The notes: generated from the letters alone by a model not told the origin. Shown: positions 37,640 through 51,692, counted from the stretch's first letter. The stretch: DNA of 64,000 nt from Tamarix chinensis (GCA_030549775.1 CM060174.1:68407566-68471565); one strand, 5' to 3'. Made by a program: numbers and translations.

Positions 37640-38425
37640 TATATAGGTACGTAGGAGATTGAGCTAGGTTTTGGAGTGGCTAATTTTGGGTTGTTGTGAT
37701 TAACTAGGGTTTAGAGTGGTTAACTATGGTTGGTTGTGGATAACTAGGGTTTGGAGTGATTAACTATGGGTTGTTGTGATTAACTAAGGTTTGGATATGG
37801 CTAACTAGGGTTTGGTGGTAGCACGTGTGTACTTGGTGAATAAAGTATGATAATGAATATGGAATCTATGATTTTTGATGTGTCAAGTGTAAAGGGAATG
37901 ATTCATGCATGTCTAGGGTGAAAGCTTCTAAATAAGATACTTAAGACATTAATCACTTAAAGTGGAAGATATTGAGACGGGTCCAACTGATCCATCGGTT
38001 AGGAATAGTGGTTAGGGTTTTTACCCTATGTGTGACCGATCCACCGGTTATAATAGTGGTTAGGTTTTTACCCTATATGCGACCGATCTACTGGTTATAA
38101 TAGTGGTTAGGGCATGATGCTCTATATGTGATGGACCCATCGGTTATAATAGTGGGGGATCCTGAGCTCAATAAACACAAACTAGAGATGCTAATGCACT
38201 TAAAAGATACTAATTACTTACAGTGGAATGCTATGCGAGCAGGAGCCAAACTGATCCACCAGTTAGGAATAGTGGTTAGAGTTTTTACCCTATGTGTGAC
38301 CAATCCATCGGTTATAATAGTGGTTAGGGTTTTTACCCTATATGTGACCGATCCACCGGTTATAATAGTAGTTAGGGCAGGATGCTCTATGTGTGACCGA
38401 CCCACTGGTTATAATAGTGTGAATC
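37640..38425 (+). repeat. GGTTAACTA and CCGGTTATAATAGTGG tandem repeats in giant LTR A
   Basis: GATTAACTAGGGTTTGGAGTG-like units recur at about 37690-37815. From about 37975, GACCGATCCACCGGTTATAA then TAGTGGTTAGGGTTTTTACC recurs every ~60 bp in two blocks about 264 bp apart (start words near 37990 and 38254). The same blocks occur in B (58990-59415) and, on the minus strand, in C (55630-56010 and 60155-60235). Confidence 0.8.
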
Positions 38426-38989
38426 AATTTCTGATCAGAGATTAATTAAATAATTAATCTGGATTATAAATGGGCCTTTGTGTATCTACCCGAATGATTG
38501 TATGTTGTTATGTTATTATGATGGATTATGCTCTTTCATTTCTTTTGCATTATTTATGTGATTTTATGTGTTGGTCTTAGTGCTCGGTTACCTTGCTCAG
38601 TACGTAACATACTAATCACCCTTTTCATGGGTGCTGCTCATTCCCACGAGTAGTATGCCCTTTTGACTTTGTGAAGGTGGGTGAGACATTAGTTGGGGTA
38701 TAGTGTTGAGCTTGTGGTTGGCTCCAAGTTCGAGAGTGTCGTGGTCATATTCTCTCTTCTTGTTATTTTATCTCCTTTGGTTATTTCTTTTGCATCGGAT
38801 TTACCCTTTTTGATTCATTACCTATATTGGGTATTTTAAATAAACCTTTTATCGGTTGTAAGCTCATTTTCTTTTGGATATGAATTATAATTCTTTATAC
38901 AAACTCTGATTTTTAATGTATAATTTTTTCTAGTTCCTTTATGAACTCTTGGTTTGAATTTAATGTCAATCTTTTTTTTAGCCTTAGCA

Positions 38990-39036
38990 CTTGGTACTGG
39001 AACAGCCAGAGAGAACTAGTCTGGTACTAAGTGTGG
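38990..39036 (+). other. Conserved hairpin near the 3' end of giant LTR A
   Basis: CACTTGGTACTGGAAC pairs with GTCTGGTACTAAGTG, forming a 14-bp stem if G-U pairs are allowed. The sequence is kept in B (60015-60061) and, on the minus strand, in C (about 55020-55065) and D (about 54250-54298). It lies about 100-140 bp from the LTR end. Confidence 0.65.
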
Positions 39037-39345
39037 CGGTAACATCCCCATAATTTACGGGTTTTAATTTAAATATATCTATTGTAATTTCTTCCACTTA
39101 AAAAAAAGTAGTGAATTTTGGGGTGTTACAAAATAAGCCCTTACTCTAGTGTAACTTCCTTGCTTTATTTGATTACAAAAGTTACAAGTCCACAAAATAG
39201 TCCCCCCTCCACTAGTTTTTCCCTTCTAGTAACATATTTCCAAAGAAAATTATCACTTTCATCCTTAGAATATACACTAACACTAGCACTACTACTACCA
39301 TTGGCACTAGCACTAGAAGCTATGAGACAAATTAGTGACCATCAC

Positions 39346-40429
39346 AACAAAACAACAATACAATTTTAATAATCAAAACAACATAATTCCAATAATCAAA
39401 ACAGCACCACAACATAATTCTAATAATCAAAACCAACTGTGCCAATATTCAAACCAATGTAGCAATAAATAATTAAAAGCAACACAACAACACAGCACCG
39501 GATCACATCAACATAGCTTCAAACCAAAGCAGCAACACACAACCGGAAGCAACACAACAACACAACACCGGATCACAGCAACATAGCAATAATGAAAAGA
39601 AACAACAAATCAACAACACAACACCGGATCATAGCAACACATCACCACAAAAAAAGAAAAAACGAAAAGCAGCACCACAACACTATAGTATTAAGTAAGA
39701 AGCAAAATCATTAACCGTCGTCAATCATAATAAACAACTGACAATTGAACATAGCTTAAAATGTAAATAGAACACAATAGCAATAATTATGTGTTTACAA
39801 ATCAAACAATGGAAGATAAATTATCAAAAAATTTAGCAGTATATGGATGCCTCGGTAAATGGTGGCCTCAACACACAATCAGAAGTCTGGCTTAGAATTT
39901 GTCAACACACAATTAGAAGTCTGGCTTAGCACTAGTAATAACAAATGAGTGAAGAAATTGATGGTGGTTGGTGGTGGTTACTCAAGCTGACAAACAACGT
40001 GGAACGACGGATGACCTAGGCCTTGGAATGACGAAACCTTGCAGCAGGATGGAGCTTGAGAAAGTGGAGAAAAATTAGGGATAACCAAAGACGGAGATGA
40101 AGATGAGCACAACAATGACAACAGTGACTAAGGTTTTTCCGGTCAGACCAAAAATTGGTGCTATTGGTGTTGGGTTGAGAGGGAGTGCAAAGGAGAGGAG
40201 AGGGTCGGAAGGATCTAATTTAAAAGGGAAGGAGGCCGTGCTTCATGCATTTGTGTTTGGCAAGGTAGGAAATTATGTTCACATTTAAATGACATCGTTT
40301 TGGCACCAAATTTTTTATTTTTTATTTTTTCTCCTCTGTTTCATTAGAGTTTCATCGTTTTAGAGCTGTTTTTGTCCCCAGGACATTTTAGGGAAGTAGA
40401 ATGGCTCCAAATGGCCATCCTCATGCATC
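39346..40429. other. Region upstream of hAT relic 1; CAA-rich repeats
   Basis: From about 39370 to 39690 the plus strand is rich in AACAACACAACACCGGATCA-like words repeated about every 60 bp. ACACACAAT(C/T)AGAAGTCTGG occurs twice (about 39872 and 39904). The area at 39960-40280 is less AT-rich. It is probably the 5' end of the hAT element, but its terminus was not found. Confidence 0.4.
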
Positions 40430-40790
40430 ATAGTACATATATAGCTTATACTCACTAATGGTTTGATAAGACAAACATGAATGAACAAGAAAAAAAATTA
40501 TTATTCACTAACGATGCCTAATTATTAAATAATAAAACTTTAAGCTACAAGATTCATGAATGAACAGGAAAAAACATAATTATCCACTAAGGATGCCTAA
40601 TTATTAAATAATAAAACTTTTAACTACGAGATCCACATGTTATCTCCTACCAGTATCATTAGCATGAGGATAGGGGTCCATAGACCAATAAGATCTACAA
40701 CCAAAATTTAGTAAAATAATATAACTTGTGATGCAAGTAGACAAAGTAAGTGCATCATTTTAGTTGTTACCACTTATCATACTTGAGACA
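40430..40790. repeat. Second copy of the SABATH upstream segment
   Basis: CTCACTAATGGTTTGATAAG, GATGCCTAATTATTAAATAA (twice), TAAAATAATATAACTTGTGA and TTGTTACCACTTATCATACT follow the same order as at 29330-29722. No SABATH exon follows it. Confidence 0.75.
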
Positions 40791-41364
40791 TTGATAGGTG
40801 CAGTCCTCTAAAATTAATACACTAATTATTTTGGAATAAAAGGGGATTAATAGTAGTAAATTAATTAATTCATTTTATTTTTTAAAAATTATTAATCTTG
40901 ATGGAATAAATTGAGGTTAATATTTTAATTTTATTCACCCCTATTAGACTAATTATATTAACCTCTAATTTAAGGATAATAGAGGTAAAGGTTAATATTT
41001 AAGTAAATTTTTTGTATAATGAACGAAAATACCTCTAAAAATTATAAACTTGCATAACATACCGTCATGCTCTCATTCTAGTTTTCAATCCCCCATTGAG
41101 ACTATAGTCCCCTGCTTCCTCTTGCCTCCGCCTCATCCTACTTCATTGACATCCTAGCAGCAGTGGCTCCAAGCTCAACGGTCGGAGTTGTAGTGTCGAC
41201 AGCCAATCTCCTCTCCTCTTGCAGCATTTATTCTTCTCATTCATTCTCCAATTCAAATTATTTCTTTTCTATGTTCGACAGTAAGGTACGAATTTGGTTG
41301 AGTTTTTTTTTTCGTTCTTCTTCTGGTCAAAATAGCCATGTATAGATCTAGTATTGGAATGTTA
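40791..41364. other. Unassigned DNA left of the CACTA element
   Basis: The first half is AT-rich. About 41060-41290 is less AT-rich with a 60-codon frame starting at 41163 (MAPSSTVGVVVSTANLLSSC). I recognise no family and do not call a gene. Confidence 0.35.
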
Positions 41365-43721
41365 CACTACATAAAAAATCTTTTATGGTAAAAAAACTTT
41401 TGCAACGATAATACTTTTTGTTTTGAAAAATATCTTTTGGCAACGACAATTTTATGACATAAAAAAAGTTGTAAAAGATAATTCATTTATATGGCAATTA
41501 TTAGGAAATATTTTGCAAGGACATTTATATGTTGCAATATACAAAATATTTTTACAACCACTATTTTTGTTGCAAAATATTGATTGAATTTATTTCAACG
41601 ACTATACTTGTTGTAAATACTTAGATTATTTTAATATAATGGCATTTATATAGTTTGCAATGACATTTTTCATTGCAATATATGAGATGGTTTATTTGCA
41701 ATGACATTTTCCATTGCAATATATGCAATGGTTTATATGCAACGATATTTATTTGTCATAATACACAAAACATTTTTGCAATGATTTTTTTTGTTGCAAA
41801 ATATTAATTGAATTTATTGAAACGACTATATTTTTTGAAAATATTTAGATTATTTTAATGTAATGACATTTATATGTTATGCAACGATATTTTTCATTGC
41901 AATATATGTGATGGTTTATTTGTAACGACATTTGTCATTCCAATATATACTATGGTTTTTTTGCAACAATTTTTTTTTTGCAATATACAAAACGTTTTTG
42001 CAATAACTTTTTTTTGTTGCAAAATATTAATTGAATTTATTACAACGACTATACCTGTTGCAAATATTTAGATTATTTTAATGCAATGACATTTATATAT
42101 TTTGCAATGATATTTTTTGTTATAATATATGTAATGGTTTATTTACAATGAAATTTTTCGTTCCAATATATATAATGGTTTATTTGCAATGAAATTTATT
42201 TTTTGTAATATACAAAATGTTTTTGTAATTACTTTTTTTTTGCAAAATATTAATTGAATTTATTGCAACAACTATACTTGTTGAAAATATTTATATTATT
42301 TTAATGCAATGACATTTATATGTTTTGCAACGATATTTTTCATTGCAATATATGTGATGTTTTATTTGTAACAACATTTGTCGTTCCAATATATACAATG
42401 GTTTGTTTGCAACAAAATTTATTTGTTGCAATATACAAAACATTTTTGCAATGAATTTTTTTTGTTGCAAAATATTAATTGAAATTATTACAACGACTTT
42501 ACCTATTGTAAATATTTAGATTATTTTAATGCAATGACATTTATATATTTTGCAACGATATTTTTCGTTATAATATATGCGATGGTTTATTTACAATGAC
42601 ATTTTTCATTCCAATATATATAATGGTTTATTTGCAATGACATTTATTTATTGTAATATACAAAGCGTTTTTACAATGAATTTTGTTTTTGCAAAATATT
42701 AATTGAATTTATTGAAACGACTATACTTATTGTAAATATTTAGGTTATTTTAACGCAACAAGAAGTTTTTGTAAAAAAATTATCAACAATTTTATTACAA
42801 CGTCAATACTTTGTTGCCACTACCTTCTCTAACTCCCAATCTAACCTCCATTGTGTTAGTCTCATCTAGTTGTAAGGATTGATACGACTACTTATATCAA
42901 CCCAGCATATCATCCTTCTGGTGATTCTATCATAAGAACTTTATAGTTAAGCATGCTTGTCGTGGGACAATTTTGAGGATGGGTGACCCTCTTGAAATTT
43001 TTTGGAAAGAGCTTATGTTGATTTGTGGGGATAGTCGATCAATCCAAAAGTGCTCCACGATAGCCATCATAGTTTTTTTGGGCTTGGTTGGCTACTAAGT
43101 GGCCCCACGTGATCGTTTCACCTTGAGGTGTTAGAAATTTGTGGGTTTGGGGTGCTATCAGGTGATCCCTATGTTGTTGTATTGACTCGGGGTATTTTAT
43201 AATTTTTTCTTCTAAAAGTATATTTAATTTTTTACAATGACATAAGCCATTGTAAATAATCTATTTTTGCAATGAAAAATATTATTGTTGTAATATACTA
43301 TTTTTTTAAAGCAACTTTTATTGTTGCAAATAATAAGCTTTAGTAATTGCATAATTTTTTGCTAAACTACAACCAATTTTTTTTCAACGATAAAAGTTGT
43401 TACTAATCATAGGTTTTGTAATGACATAAATTGTTGCCAAAGTATGATCAATATTTCACAACGAATAAAGTCGTTAAAATATATAGACACATGTAATGAC
43501 GTAAAGTGATATATTACAATGATATTAGTTTAGCAACGTAATTTATGTTGCATATAATTAGTTTTTTTGCAATGAACATTGTTGTTGCTTTATTTTTTTT
43601 GCAATGCCATGACATGCAATGACCCCACAAAAAATTTTTGTTGTGATATATATTTTTTGCAATGACTTTCTATCTTTAGCACCAAAAAAATCATTGTTAA
43701 AAATGGATTTTTTTTGTAGTG
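41365..43721. mobile_element. Non-autonomous CACTA-type element made of internal repeats
   Basis: The left end CACTACATAAAAAATC and the complement of the right end, CACTACAAAAAAAATCC, are inverted termini. Flanks are TTA and TTG, a 3-bp duplication with one mismatch. The interior consists of short inverted words (GCAATGACATTTTTCATTGC, GCAACGATTTTTCGTTGC type) arranged in five tandem ~225-bp units starting at about 41639, 41866, 42086, 42308 and 42534. No transposase is inside. A CACTA transposase relic lies 1.4 kb to the right. A Cassandra LTR inserted at about 42870-43201. Confidence 0.7.
42870..43201 (+). mobile_element. Degraded Cassandra LTR with 5S-like block
   Basis: It matches the Cassandra LTRs at 17527 and 17981: GATTGATACGACTACTTATA, TAAGAACTTTATAGTTAAGC, ATGCTTG and GAGGATGGGTGACCCTC, then GTCGATCAATCCAAAAGTGC. 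The 5S-like part is about 42911-42997. The first ~25 bp of the LTR are missing or altered and no partner LTR is nearby, so it is a solo or truncated copy. Confidence 0.75.
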
Positions 43722-45129
43722 TTGATTTGTGTTGTTCATGAGATCTGGTCAAAACTGTCATGGTCGCACAACAACCAATGCCCGTTCTCTTAGTTTGTTT
43801 GTTTTTCTTCATTGATTTTTCATGGTTTGATTGAATTCTTTTAGATGTTTTGATGTGATGTTGTTTATTTTGATGCTACTTGGTTTGATTAATTTTTTTC
43901 TACATTTGCTTTGATGTTGTTTGTTTTTCTTGATTGATGGATGATTGTTGCTGAGAGATCCTATTGGTTCCCTATATTGTAATGGAGTTTACCATCCTCC
44001 ATTCATATAGCATATTTTTAATTTTTGCTTGAATTGCAGTCTGAAGGAATTTGGAGACTAAGACCAATTTGGTCGAATGAATGCAAGTGGTTGCTAGTAG
44101 ATCCATTCCTATTAATTTAATATCTATATGTCTTATGAAATTTTATTTTTCCTCCTACAGTTTTTTTCCTTATTTTGTTTTTTTTAGCTCTTAAAAATGT
44201 TTTGCCTCCTACAAATTTATGCTAGGCTTGTTTTGTTTGTTTGTTTTGCTCAAATACCGTTGCATTGTTTTGTTTGAATTTTTGGCTGGAATGTTATTGC
44301 TTGGTTTGATTGCATTTAACATATCATGATTTGAATAATGTTGTAGACTAAGGCCTAGTTCGAATGCAATTTGTTTACATTAATTTAAGCATATTCTGAT
44401 TTGGTGAACTAGTTGATATATATATATATAGGCACAAAGGGTTTTCCTTGATGTTGATTATAAACTTGTTTAATTATCCAAGCCCTCATTAGTTAGTCTT
44501 CATATGGGATTATTATAAACCTATAGTTTTTTTGGCTTCATTTCTTGTTCTCTTGTTTAAGGCTTAATTTGAGGGGGTATTTTTTTCTTGGAGTTTTTTT
44601 TCTTTAAAGCTTGGTTTGAGTGATTTTCTAGTCTCTATAAATAGATATTTGATGCACATTAAAAGCTACCGATACAAAAATTTATTTTATCCCTTATTCA
44701 AATTGATTATGTGCAATTTAGTGGGGTAAGGATGTAATTATTTATTTATTAATCACAACGAAGTGTCCTAGGGGATAGATTGTTTTATAGCTAATGCAAT
44801 AATCTAACCTTTCTAACAAAGTGAATCATTAAATGAGTCATGGTTAAAAGAATGATAGAGGAAAATACATCTTAATCTAGCATTATGTAGTCACAATATC
44901 ACTTTACAATTTGTCTAACCTTGTATGGTTAATACGATTACTACATAGTCATTGAAAAAGAAACAAAATATGGAGAGGAGATTTTGCCTATGATTTAGTA
45001 AGATAAAATGTATAACAAATGGTATCAAGTATTAAATGAGAATATTATGATCATGAGATTTCATATCCATTAAATTAAAATATTTCATCTAAACAAGTTT
45101 TTGGACATTTTATGAATACATTTTAGGAA
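43722..45129. other. T-rich DNA, no gene recognised
   Basis: TTTGATTG, TTGTTTTG and TGGTTTGA words dominate, with a TA run near 44417. No coding homology was seen on either strand. Confidence 0.45.
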
Positions 45130-46670
45130 TCTTCACTCCATGCAAACACTTGTAGGAAGATATCTTCTCTTTTTTTGAAAATAGTATAACATGTAAGAAG
45201 TAAAAAAGTTTTATTTACCACCTTTTGCGAATGTAATTTTATTCTTATGCGTATGTTGACCAAGTCCAATCGAGTATTGATGCCATCCTTTGTTTTTTGG
45301 CATATATGTTAATTAGAAAATCATATACATTCTTCCCTATATGAATCATATCAAGATAATGTTGTACATGCAAGTTATTTAAATATAGAAGGCCAAATAT
45401 GATTGACCTATCCTTCTACCCACTTAAAGGGACCACTTTCTTATTTTATTTTATTTTCAAAAGGCACATTCAAGTTTTTTACGGTGTTAAATATTTGAAA
45501 TCCCATGAAAGGATTAAGAGGTCTTACTTCTTCAACTTTTCCATTAAAATATTTTCTTTTTATACAATAATGGCAATTCGTGAGCAAGTGTCTATAATGT
45601 CTAAGATAAATAGCGGTCCTACTCTTTGGTAGCTGGGAAAATTTTATGTTATATTCACAAATAGGACATGCATAGTATTTATGTATACTATAGCTGGAAA
45701 GATTATCATGAGTAGGAAAATCATTTATGGTCCAAAATAACATCACTCTCAAGTTAAAAGACTTTTTTTTCCTTATATCAACTACTTCAACTCTGTGATC
45801 CCACATGTACTTTAAATCCTCAATAAGCAGATCCAAATAAACATCATTATCACTACTCAGTTGATTTGGGCTAGATATAAATAAGTATAGCATCATCCAT
45901 TTCCTATTGATTCATAATGATGGGGAAATATTGTAGATAAAAAGAATAAAGGACCATAAATTATAGTTAGTGTTTCCATTAAGAGGGCTCAGTTTGTTTG
46001 AACAAAGTGCAACCCGTAGGTTTCTAGCTTCACTACCAAAATTAAGATATATATAATTAATCATCTTCCATTGAGGAGAATCTATCATATGTTTAATCTT
46101 GTCATCATAAATCCTCAATTTCACATGCAATACTAGATTATCTACAATTTCTTCATTATGAAACATGTGTCAGAATCATGGAATAATTGAAAAGTACCAC
46201 AATAATTTATTAGGAACCTTATACCTCTTATATCGTGACATTAAATATTGAGGAAAACTATCTAATGATGTATATTTATTATGATATAAACTAAAAACAT
46301 TATAATAAGCATGAAAATTTTCATAATTCAAACCTATAAAGCAAAAAATCTTCTTAGCTTCATAAGTATAGAGATGAAGCACATTGTCCTTCGGAAGCAT
46401 CTTTTTCAAGAGCTCAAAAAGAGAAGTGGAGCTTTTATCACTCCATCCATTACCCATCGTTAAGTTGTATAGTCTTAATATAACAGGAAATTTTTTTAGC
46501 ATAATTTTTGTACAAAGATGTCTTTGAATCATTAAATAAAATTTCAAATATTTTTAGATGGTCTCTAAAATGTTCTTCAACATTTTTTGTCAGTTACTTT
46601 AGGTAAGCAAAGTTATCTGTAACTTCAACCTCATTGTGGTCAAACATACTAGATTTATTAAGAAGTGTCT
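45130..46670 (-). pseudogene. CACTA (En/Spm) transposase relic, Transposase_21 type
   Basis: Read on the minus strand from 46670: MFDHNEVEVTDNFAYLK, GWSDKSSTSLFELLKKMLP, LYTYEAKKIFCFIGLNYE, DSPQWKMINYIYLNFGSEAR then NLRVALCSNKLSPLNG, DVYLDLLIEDLKYMWDHRVE, FNLRVMLFWTINDFPTHD and YYACPICEYNIKF, then HVQHYLDMIHIGKNVYDFL near 45390-45330. This order is that of plant TNP2/Transposase_21 proteins (NGWSDKS, YEAKK, RNxRLGL, LWTINDFPAY, CPxC, LDVMHIEKN). Stops and frameshifts break it at least three times. Element ends were not identified. Confidence 0.85.
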
Positions 46671-47514
46671 CTTTATGCCATATCTACCTAGTATAACTCT
46701 CATCAATTATATAGATAATGAGATTTCCTTGTATCTCATTTATCCCTTATCTTTTTGTATTTCCATAATCTATATATGGATAATATATCTATGAAAGATC
46801 TTTTGAATGTTCACTGGCTATCCTAAGAAAGTTTTAGACATCGTTTATATATTCTATAGAAAACATTCTTGCATGTATCCAATTATGATTCATAATGAGA
46901 AGTAATTAAAATCTAGCCGCTAAATTAAAAACAAAAATAGGGAATCTAACCATGTTAGAAAAGTGAAGCAAAAACAACTAACATACTCATAATACATATA
47001 CACCACAACAAAATTTGCACTTGTAACAATATCATGATTTCTACAATGCTAACTATTTTGTTTATATATTCTATTTTTAAACATAGTTTGATAATATCAC
47101 CTCAAAAACTAAGAACATATAATGTATAGATATACACAACAACATCATATACAATATAAATGTGCATGAAGGAGTTCAAATATACAAGACACAAGTAAAC
47201 TTAAGAAAATAGAGAAAATTATACAAAAAGCTTAAAATATGAAAATAAAAAGAAAAAGGGAATAAACAACATACTATGAGAAGAGAGACATACAGTTGAT
47301 GCTGGTAAACTGAAGAAGAAGAAATTAATCAAGAACTACGATGAAGATAAGATAAAAGGATAATAGTTGGCAAGAGAGGTTCTTTCCTTCAAGCAACCAC
47401 TATCTGATTTCTTATTAGCAAGCAAGGTTAAATGAAAAGTTGAAGGATATTCTTATTTAATGAATGACGAAGTAAAAAAAATGGTGGAAAAGGGTATACA
47501 AGGCACTTTTTTCC
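46671..47514. other. AT-rich DNA upstream of the CACTA relic
   Basis: No gene was seen. It probably contains the 5' part of the CACTA element, but I found no terminal repeat. Confidence 0.4.
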
Positions 47515-47803
47515 TTAAACTGTCGTCTATATTATTTTTCATATTAAAAAAAGAAAAACCAAAGAACACACGTTGAGTTATAGAACAAAATTGCATAGTA
47601 TACTCTTCTAAAAAGTATTATCTTAGTAAGATTATACACAATGATTTTTTTATTATAACCACCATATATACCCTTTTATTTCTTTTTTTTTAATATGAAA
47701 ATTAATATACATGTCGTGCTATAGAACAAATGTACCTAGTATAGCTGGTATAAAATGTATTATCTCAATAAGAGTAAACAAGGTAGATGTTCTCTATAAC
47801 CAC
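47515..47803. repeat. ~140-bp tandem repeat interrupted by hAT element 2
   Basis: TATAACCACCATATATACCC at about 47656 recurs as TATAACCAC at 47795, where the hAT element inserted. The repeat continues at 53922 as TTAACCACCATATAAACC, followed on both sides by CCCTTTT.TT..TTAATATG and ATACATG. An earlier copy begins near 47515. The array therefore had at least three units before insertion. Confidence 0.65.
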
Positions 47804-50800
47804 TAATGTTATTAAAATAGTGATCTATATCATAGGATTGTATGATCCTACAATCCCAAAATATAAAATTGATTTGGATCGATTATACAATCAAAATGAG
47901 TGCAGGATCATTATAAGATCGTGTGGGATTGGTTAGATTGTTTAGGATCTGTAGGATCCCGATCCCATAGCTGATTCTACTGACCCCATCATGTATAGTT
48001 TTTTTTACTTTTTTCATTTGTATTACACAAATCACACACCTGTCCGTCCCTCTCATTTTACTTTCTACACATTTCTCCACTTATTCTCCCTCATTGTGCC
48101 CTAACCCCTAATCCCTTACTTTCTTCTACCTCATTATTCCACTAGCACAAGTAAAAAGCATAAATGGTGAGACAAACTAAAGTCACCGAATAGCTCCAGT
48201 ATGGCTATAGAAGTCCAATTCTCCTGGAGAGAATGGTGTGTTAAGCGAGTCAAACGATTCTCCAATAGTGGTGGTGTGATACATTCGTCGAGTTCTTTAG
48301 ACCTCCAGTCCAACATTCTAAATTAGTTATTGAGTTCAAATTTTTTGGCCATTGCTCCAAATCTCCGTCCATTCCATCTTCTAGCATCGCTAATCAAGTA
48401 ATAAGTTCAATTTTTTTTTGTTTCTCAAATTAGAATAAGCTATTTTTCATGTTTTTGTTTTGGATTGTTCATTGGATATGGAATTGAATTAGAATAAGGA
48501 CTATAAATTTTTGAATAGATTAAAGTGTTAGATTGTTCATTGCTCTAATTATAATAATCGACTAATTTCTAGATTTGTAAGTGTTCTATGATATGTGATG
48601 TTGAATGGATGATGGCTCGACTAGTTTCAAATGAAAAATTTATTTCACAAGTTATTATTCTATTCTATTATATGTCATTTTCAGATATATTTTTTCTAAC
48701 TACTTGACTCTGAAATTCATAGGTGTTTATTGCTTTGTGAATTGAATGGCTCTCCATTTCATTTCACATATTATATATTGTTATTTTCCTTGTTTAGATA
48801 TAATTTTGTGGATTTGAAATTTGTAATTATGGTAAATCATAATTTGTTATGTGCCAATTTTATATTCAATTATTTCCTATTTTAGAATTATCAAGCTATA
48901 TATTATATGGTGCTTGATTTGGTAGGCAATAATGATGTTGTTTGATGCTAAATATCTTTCTACTTGTTAGTTGTTGTATGAATATTTCATTTGTATGTTC
49001 TTTTATAGATATGTGATGGTGCTTTTTTCATTTAATTGTTTATATTTATAAATTTCATCTTCTATGCCTATAAAAAAAAAGCAAAAGAAAGAATGCTCTT
49101 GGTAGAAGATAAGACAAGGTTGGGAGCATGATACAGAGCTAGATGGTGTTGCTCGGAAAGTAAGGTGTAAATATTGTGGAATTATACATGAAGTGGGTGT
49201 TTTTAGACTAAAACACCACCTCATTAAGACTCATTGCAATGTTGAACCTTGTTCACCAACACTCGATGATGTTAAAAAAATTTAGAGACCTTTTGCTAGC
49301 TATCGAAGAGGAATCCAAAAAAAAAAACGAGGAGGAAATTTAATGACATTGATGAACATGATTCTCCTAACATTGAATCATCTAATAATTATTATAATAA
49401 AAAAGGGATAGGGGTCATGGATTTTTTTATGGGCAATAAGAATCAAATACTATAAACCAAAATTAATCAAAATTATTAAAAGGAAGAAAGGGAGGAAGAT
49501 TGCCAACAAATTGCACATTTTTTCTATGCTGGTGCTATTCCCTTTAATACTATGAATAATCCTGACTGTACACTCATGGTTGAAATAATTAGAAAGTGTG
49601 GGATAGGAATTAAATCATAAATTTACCATGATATTAGAGTCAAATATTTAAATAATGAAGTGGTTGATGTGACGACCATGCTTGAGGAGTATAAACATGA
49701 ATGGAAGCAAATGGGGGTTTACTATTATGTTTGATAGATGGAGTGACTAACAAAAACATTCAATATGTAATTTTTTGGTGAATATCCCTAGAGGTTCAAT
49801 ATTATTATCATCTATTGATACATCTAATATCTCTAAAAATACTAAAAAAGTTTTTGAGATGCTAGATGCAGTGGTAGAAAAGGTTGGGGAAGAAAATATT
49901 GTTCAAGTTGTGACTGACAATACTTCAAACTATAAATTAGCTGGGAAGATGTTGATAGAGAAAATAAAAAGGTTATATTGGACACCATGTGTACCTCATT
50001 GTATTTATTTGATATTATAAAATTTTGATAAAGAGATTAAGGTTCATAGTGAAATAATTACAAAGGCTAAAAGGGTAACAACATTCATATACTGTAGATC
50101 ATTACCCCATAATTGGATGGCAGATTTTACCAAGGAAAAATAGTTGATTAGGTCTGGTGTGAACAATTCACAACTTCATATTTGACCTTGAGGTGTATAA
50201 ATTATTTGAAAGGCCCATTATTAGACATTTTTGCATCTACCAAGTGGAGATCTAGTAGGTTTGCTTCATTAGTTGAAGGAAAATGAGTTTAGAGGATCAT
50301 TTTAGATAGTAATGGATTTTGGTGTGGAGTTGTCACATGCTTAAAAGCATCCTTACCACTTGTCAAAGTGCTTTATATGATGGTTCTAATGAGAGGCATG
50401 CTATGGGGTTTATATATGAAGATATGGATTAATCAAAAAATCAAAAAATCAAATTAAATAAAATTTCAACAATATTCAAAGGAAGTAAGTTTTTAGTTAC
50501 ATTTTTATTATAATTAAATCTAGTTTATTGGTTTTTGTCATTTTTATTAATATTATATGTTTATGTCTTTCCTATAGCTATGGACCTATTTTGGAAATTA
50601 TAGATTATATATGGGACTCTCAATTACATAGGCCATTGCATGTCGCTGATTATTATCTCAATCCACAATTTCAATATAAGCTAGATTTTAGAGCCATTGC
50701 AGATATGAAGATTGACTTATACAATTGTTTAGAGAGAATGGTTGTGGATTCTCAAGAAAGACTTAACAGTGATTTGTAGTTGGATGCATTAAAAAATGAA

Positions 50801-51692
50801 AGATGACCTTTTGGTTTGCCTACTGTTATGATGACAAGAACAAAAAAAATCTTTAAGTTAGTTGATTTTTATTTTTTTAGTATCTTTTTGAAACATTTAA
50901 ATTTTACTCCTAGTTAAATTAATATTCACTATAAACTTATATGCAATCGATTGGTGGGACTCATATGGAGATAAATGTTCCGAGCCAAAAAAAATTTCCA
51001 AGAGAATTTTAAGTCTAACATATTGCTCCTCTGGTTGTGAACAAAACTGGAATGTTTTTGAAATGGTAAACTACTAACTTTTTATTTTTTTAATTTGATT
51101 TATTTGACAGCTAATCATTCTACTAAACATTTTACAATTTGCTTAATAGATTGATATAAAGAAGAGAAACCATTTACACCAAAAAAAGATGAATGACATG
51201 GTTTTTATAATGTATAACCAAAAATTAAATCAAGGAAAAGAAAAGTGAGCGACTAGAATAGAGGGCCCAATTATCTTAGAAGAGTTTCCTTCAAATGATG
51301 AATGGATTATAGAGACAGATGAACATGTTCTTCCTCTAAATGATACATGGTTAAATGTTTTTGATAGAGCAAGTAGGGGACATGCTAGAGAAGATGAGAG
51401 GAATGAAGATGAAAAAACTAATGAAGAAGGTAATTTTATGTATTCTTTTTACATTTTCTACTAAAATGATTGAATGATTCGATCTTATATAGTTACACTT
51501 TTCTTTGTTTCTTCTATTTCATTTTATAGATGAGAATATTGAAGTCCATGAACTAAGCAATAACAAAGTTGCTGCAACATGTATTGCTTTTAATGAAGGT
51601 GATAATTTAGATGATTTTGATATAAGTTTTTGTGATGATGAAGACACTATAGGGACAACCACTACTAGTAGGAACACTAAAGTTGGAAGTGA

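Noticed and set aside
41639..42770. CRISPR-like repeat-spacer array
   Set aside because: The spacing is irregular, the units are themselves repeated, and termini of a DNA transposon enclose them. The genome is a plant's.
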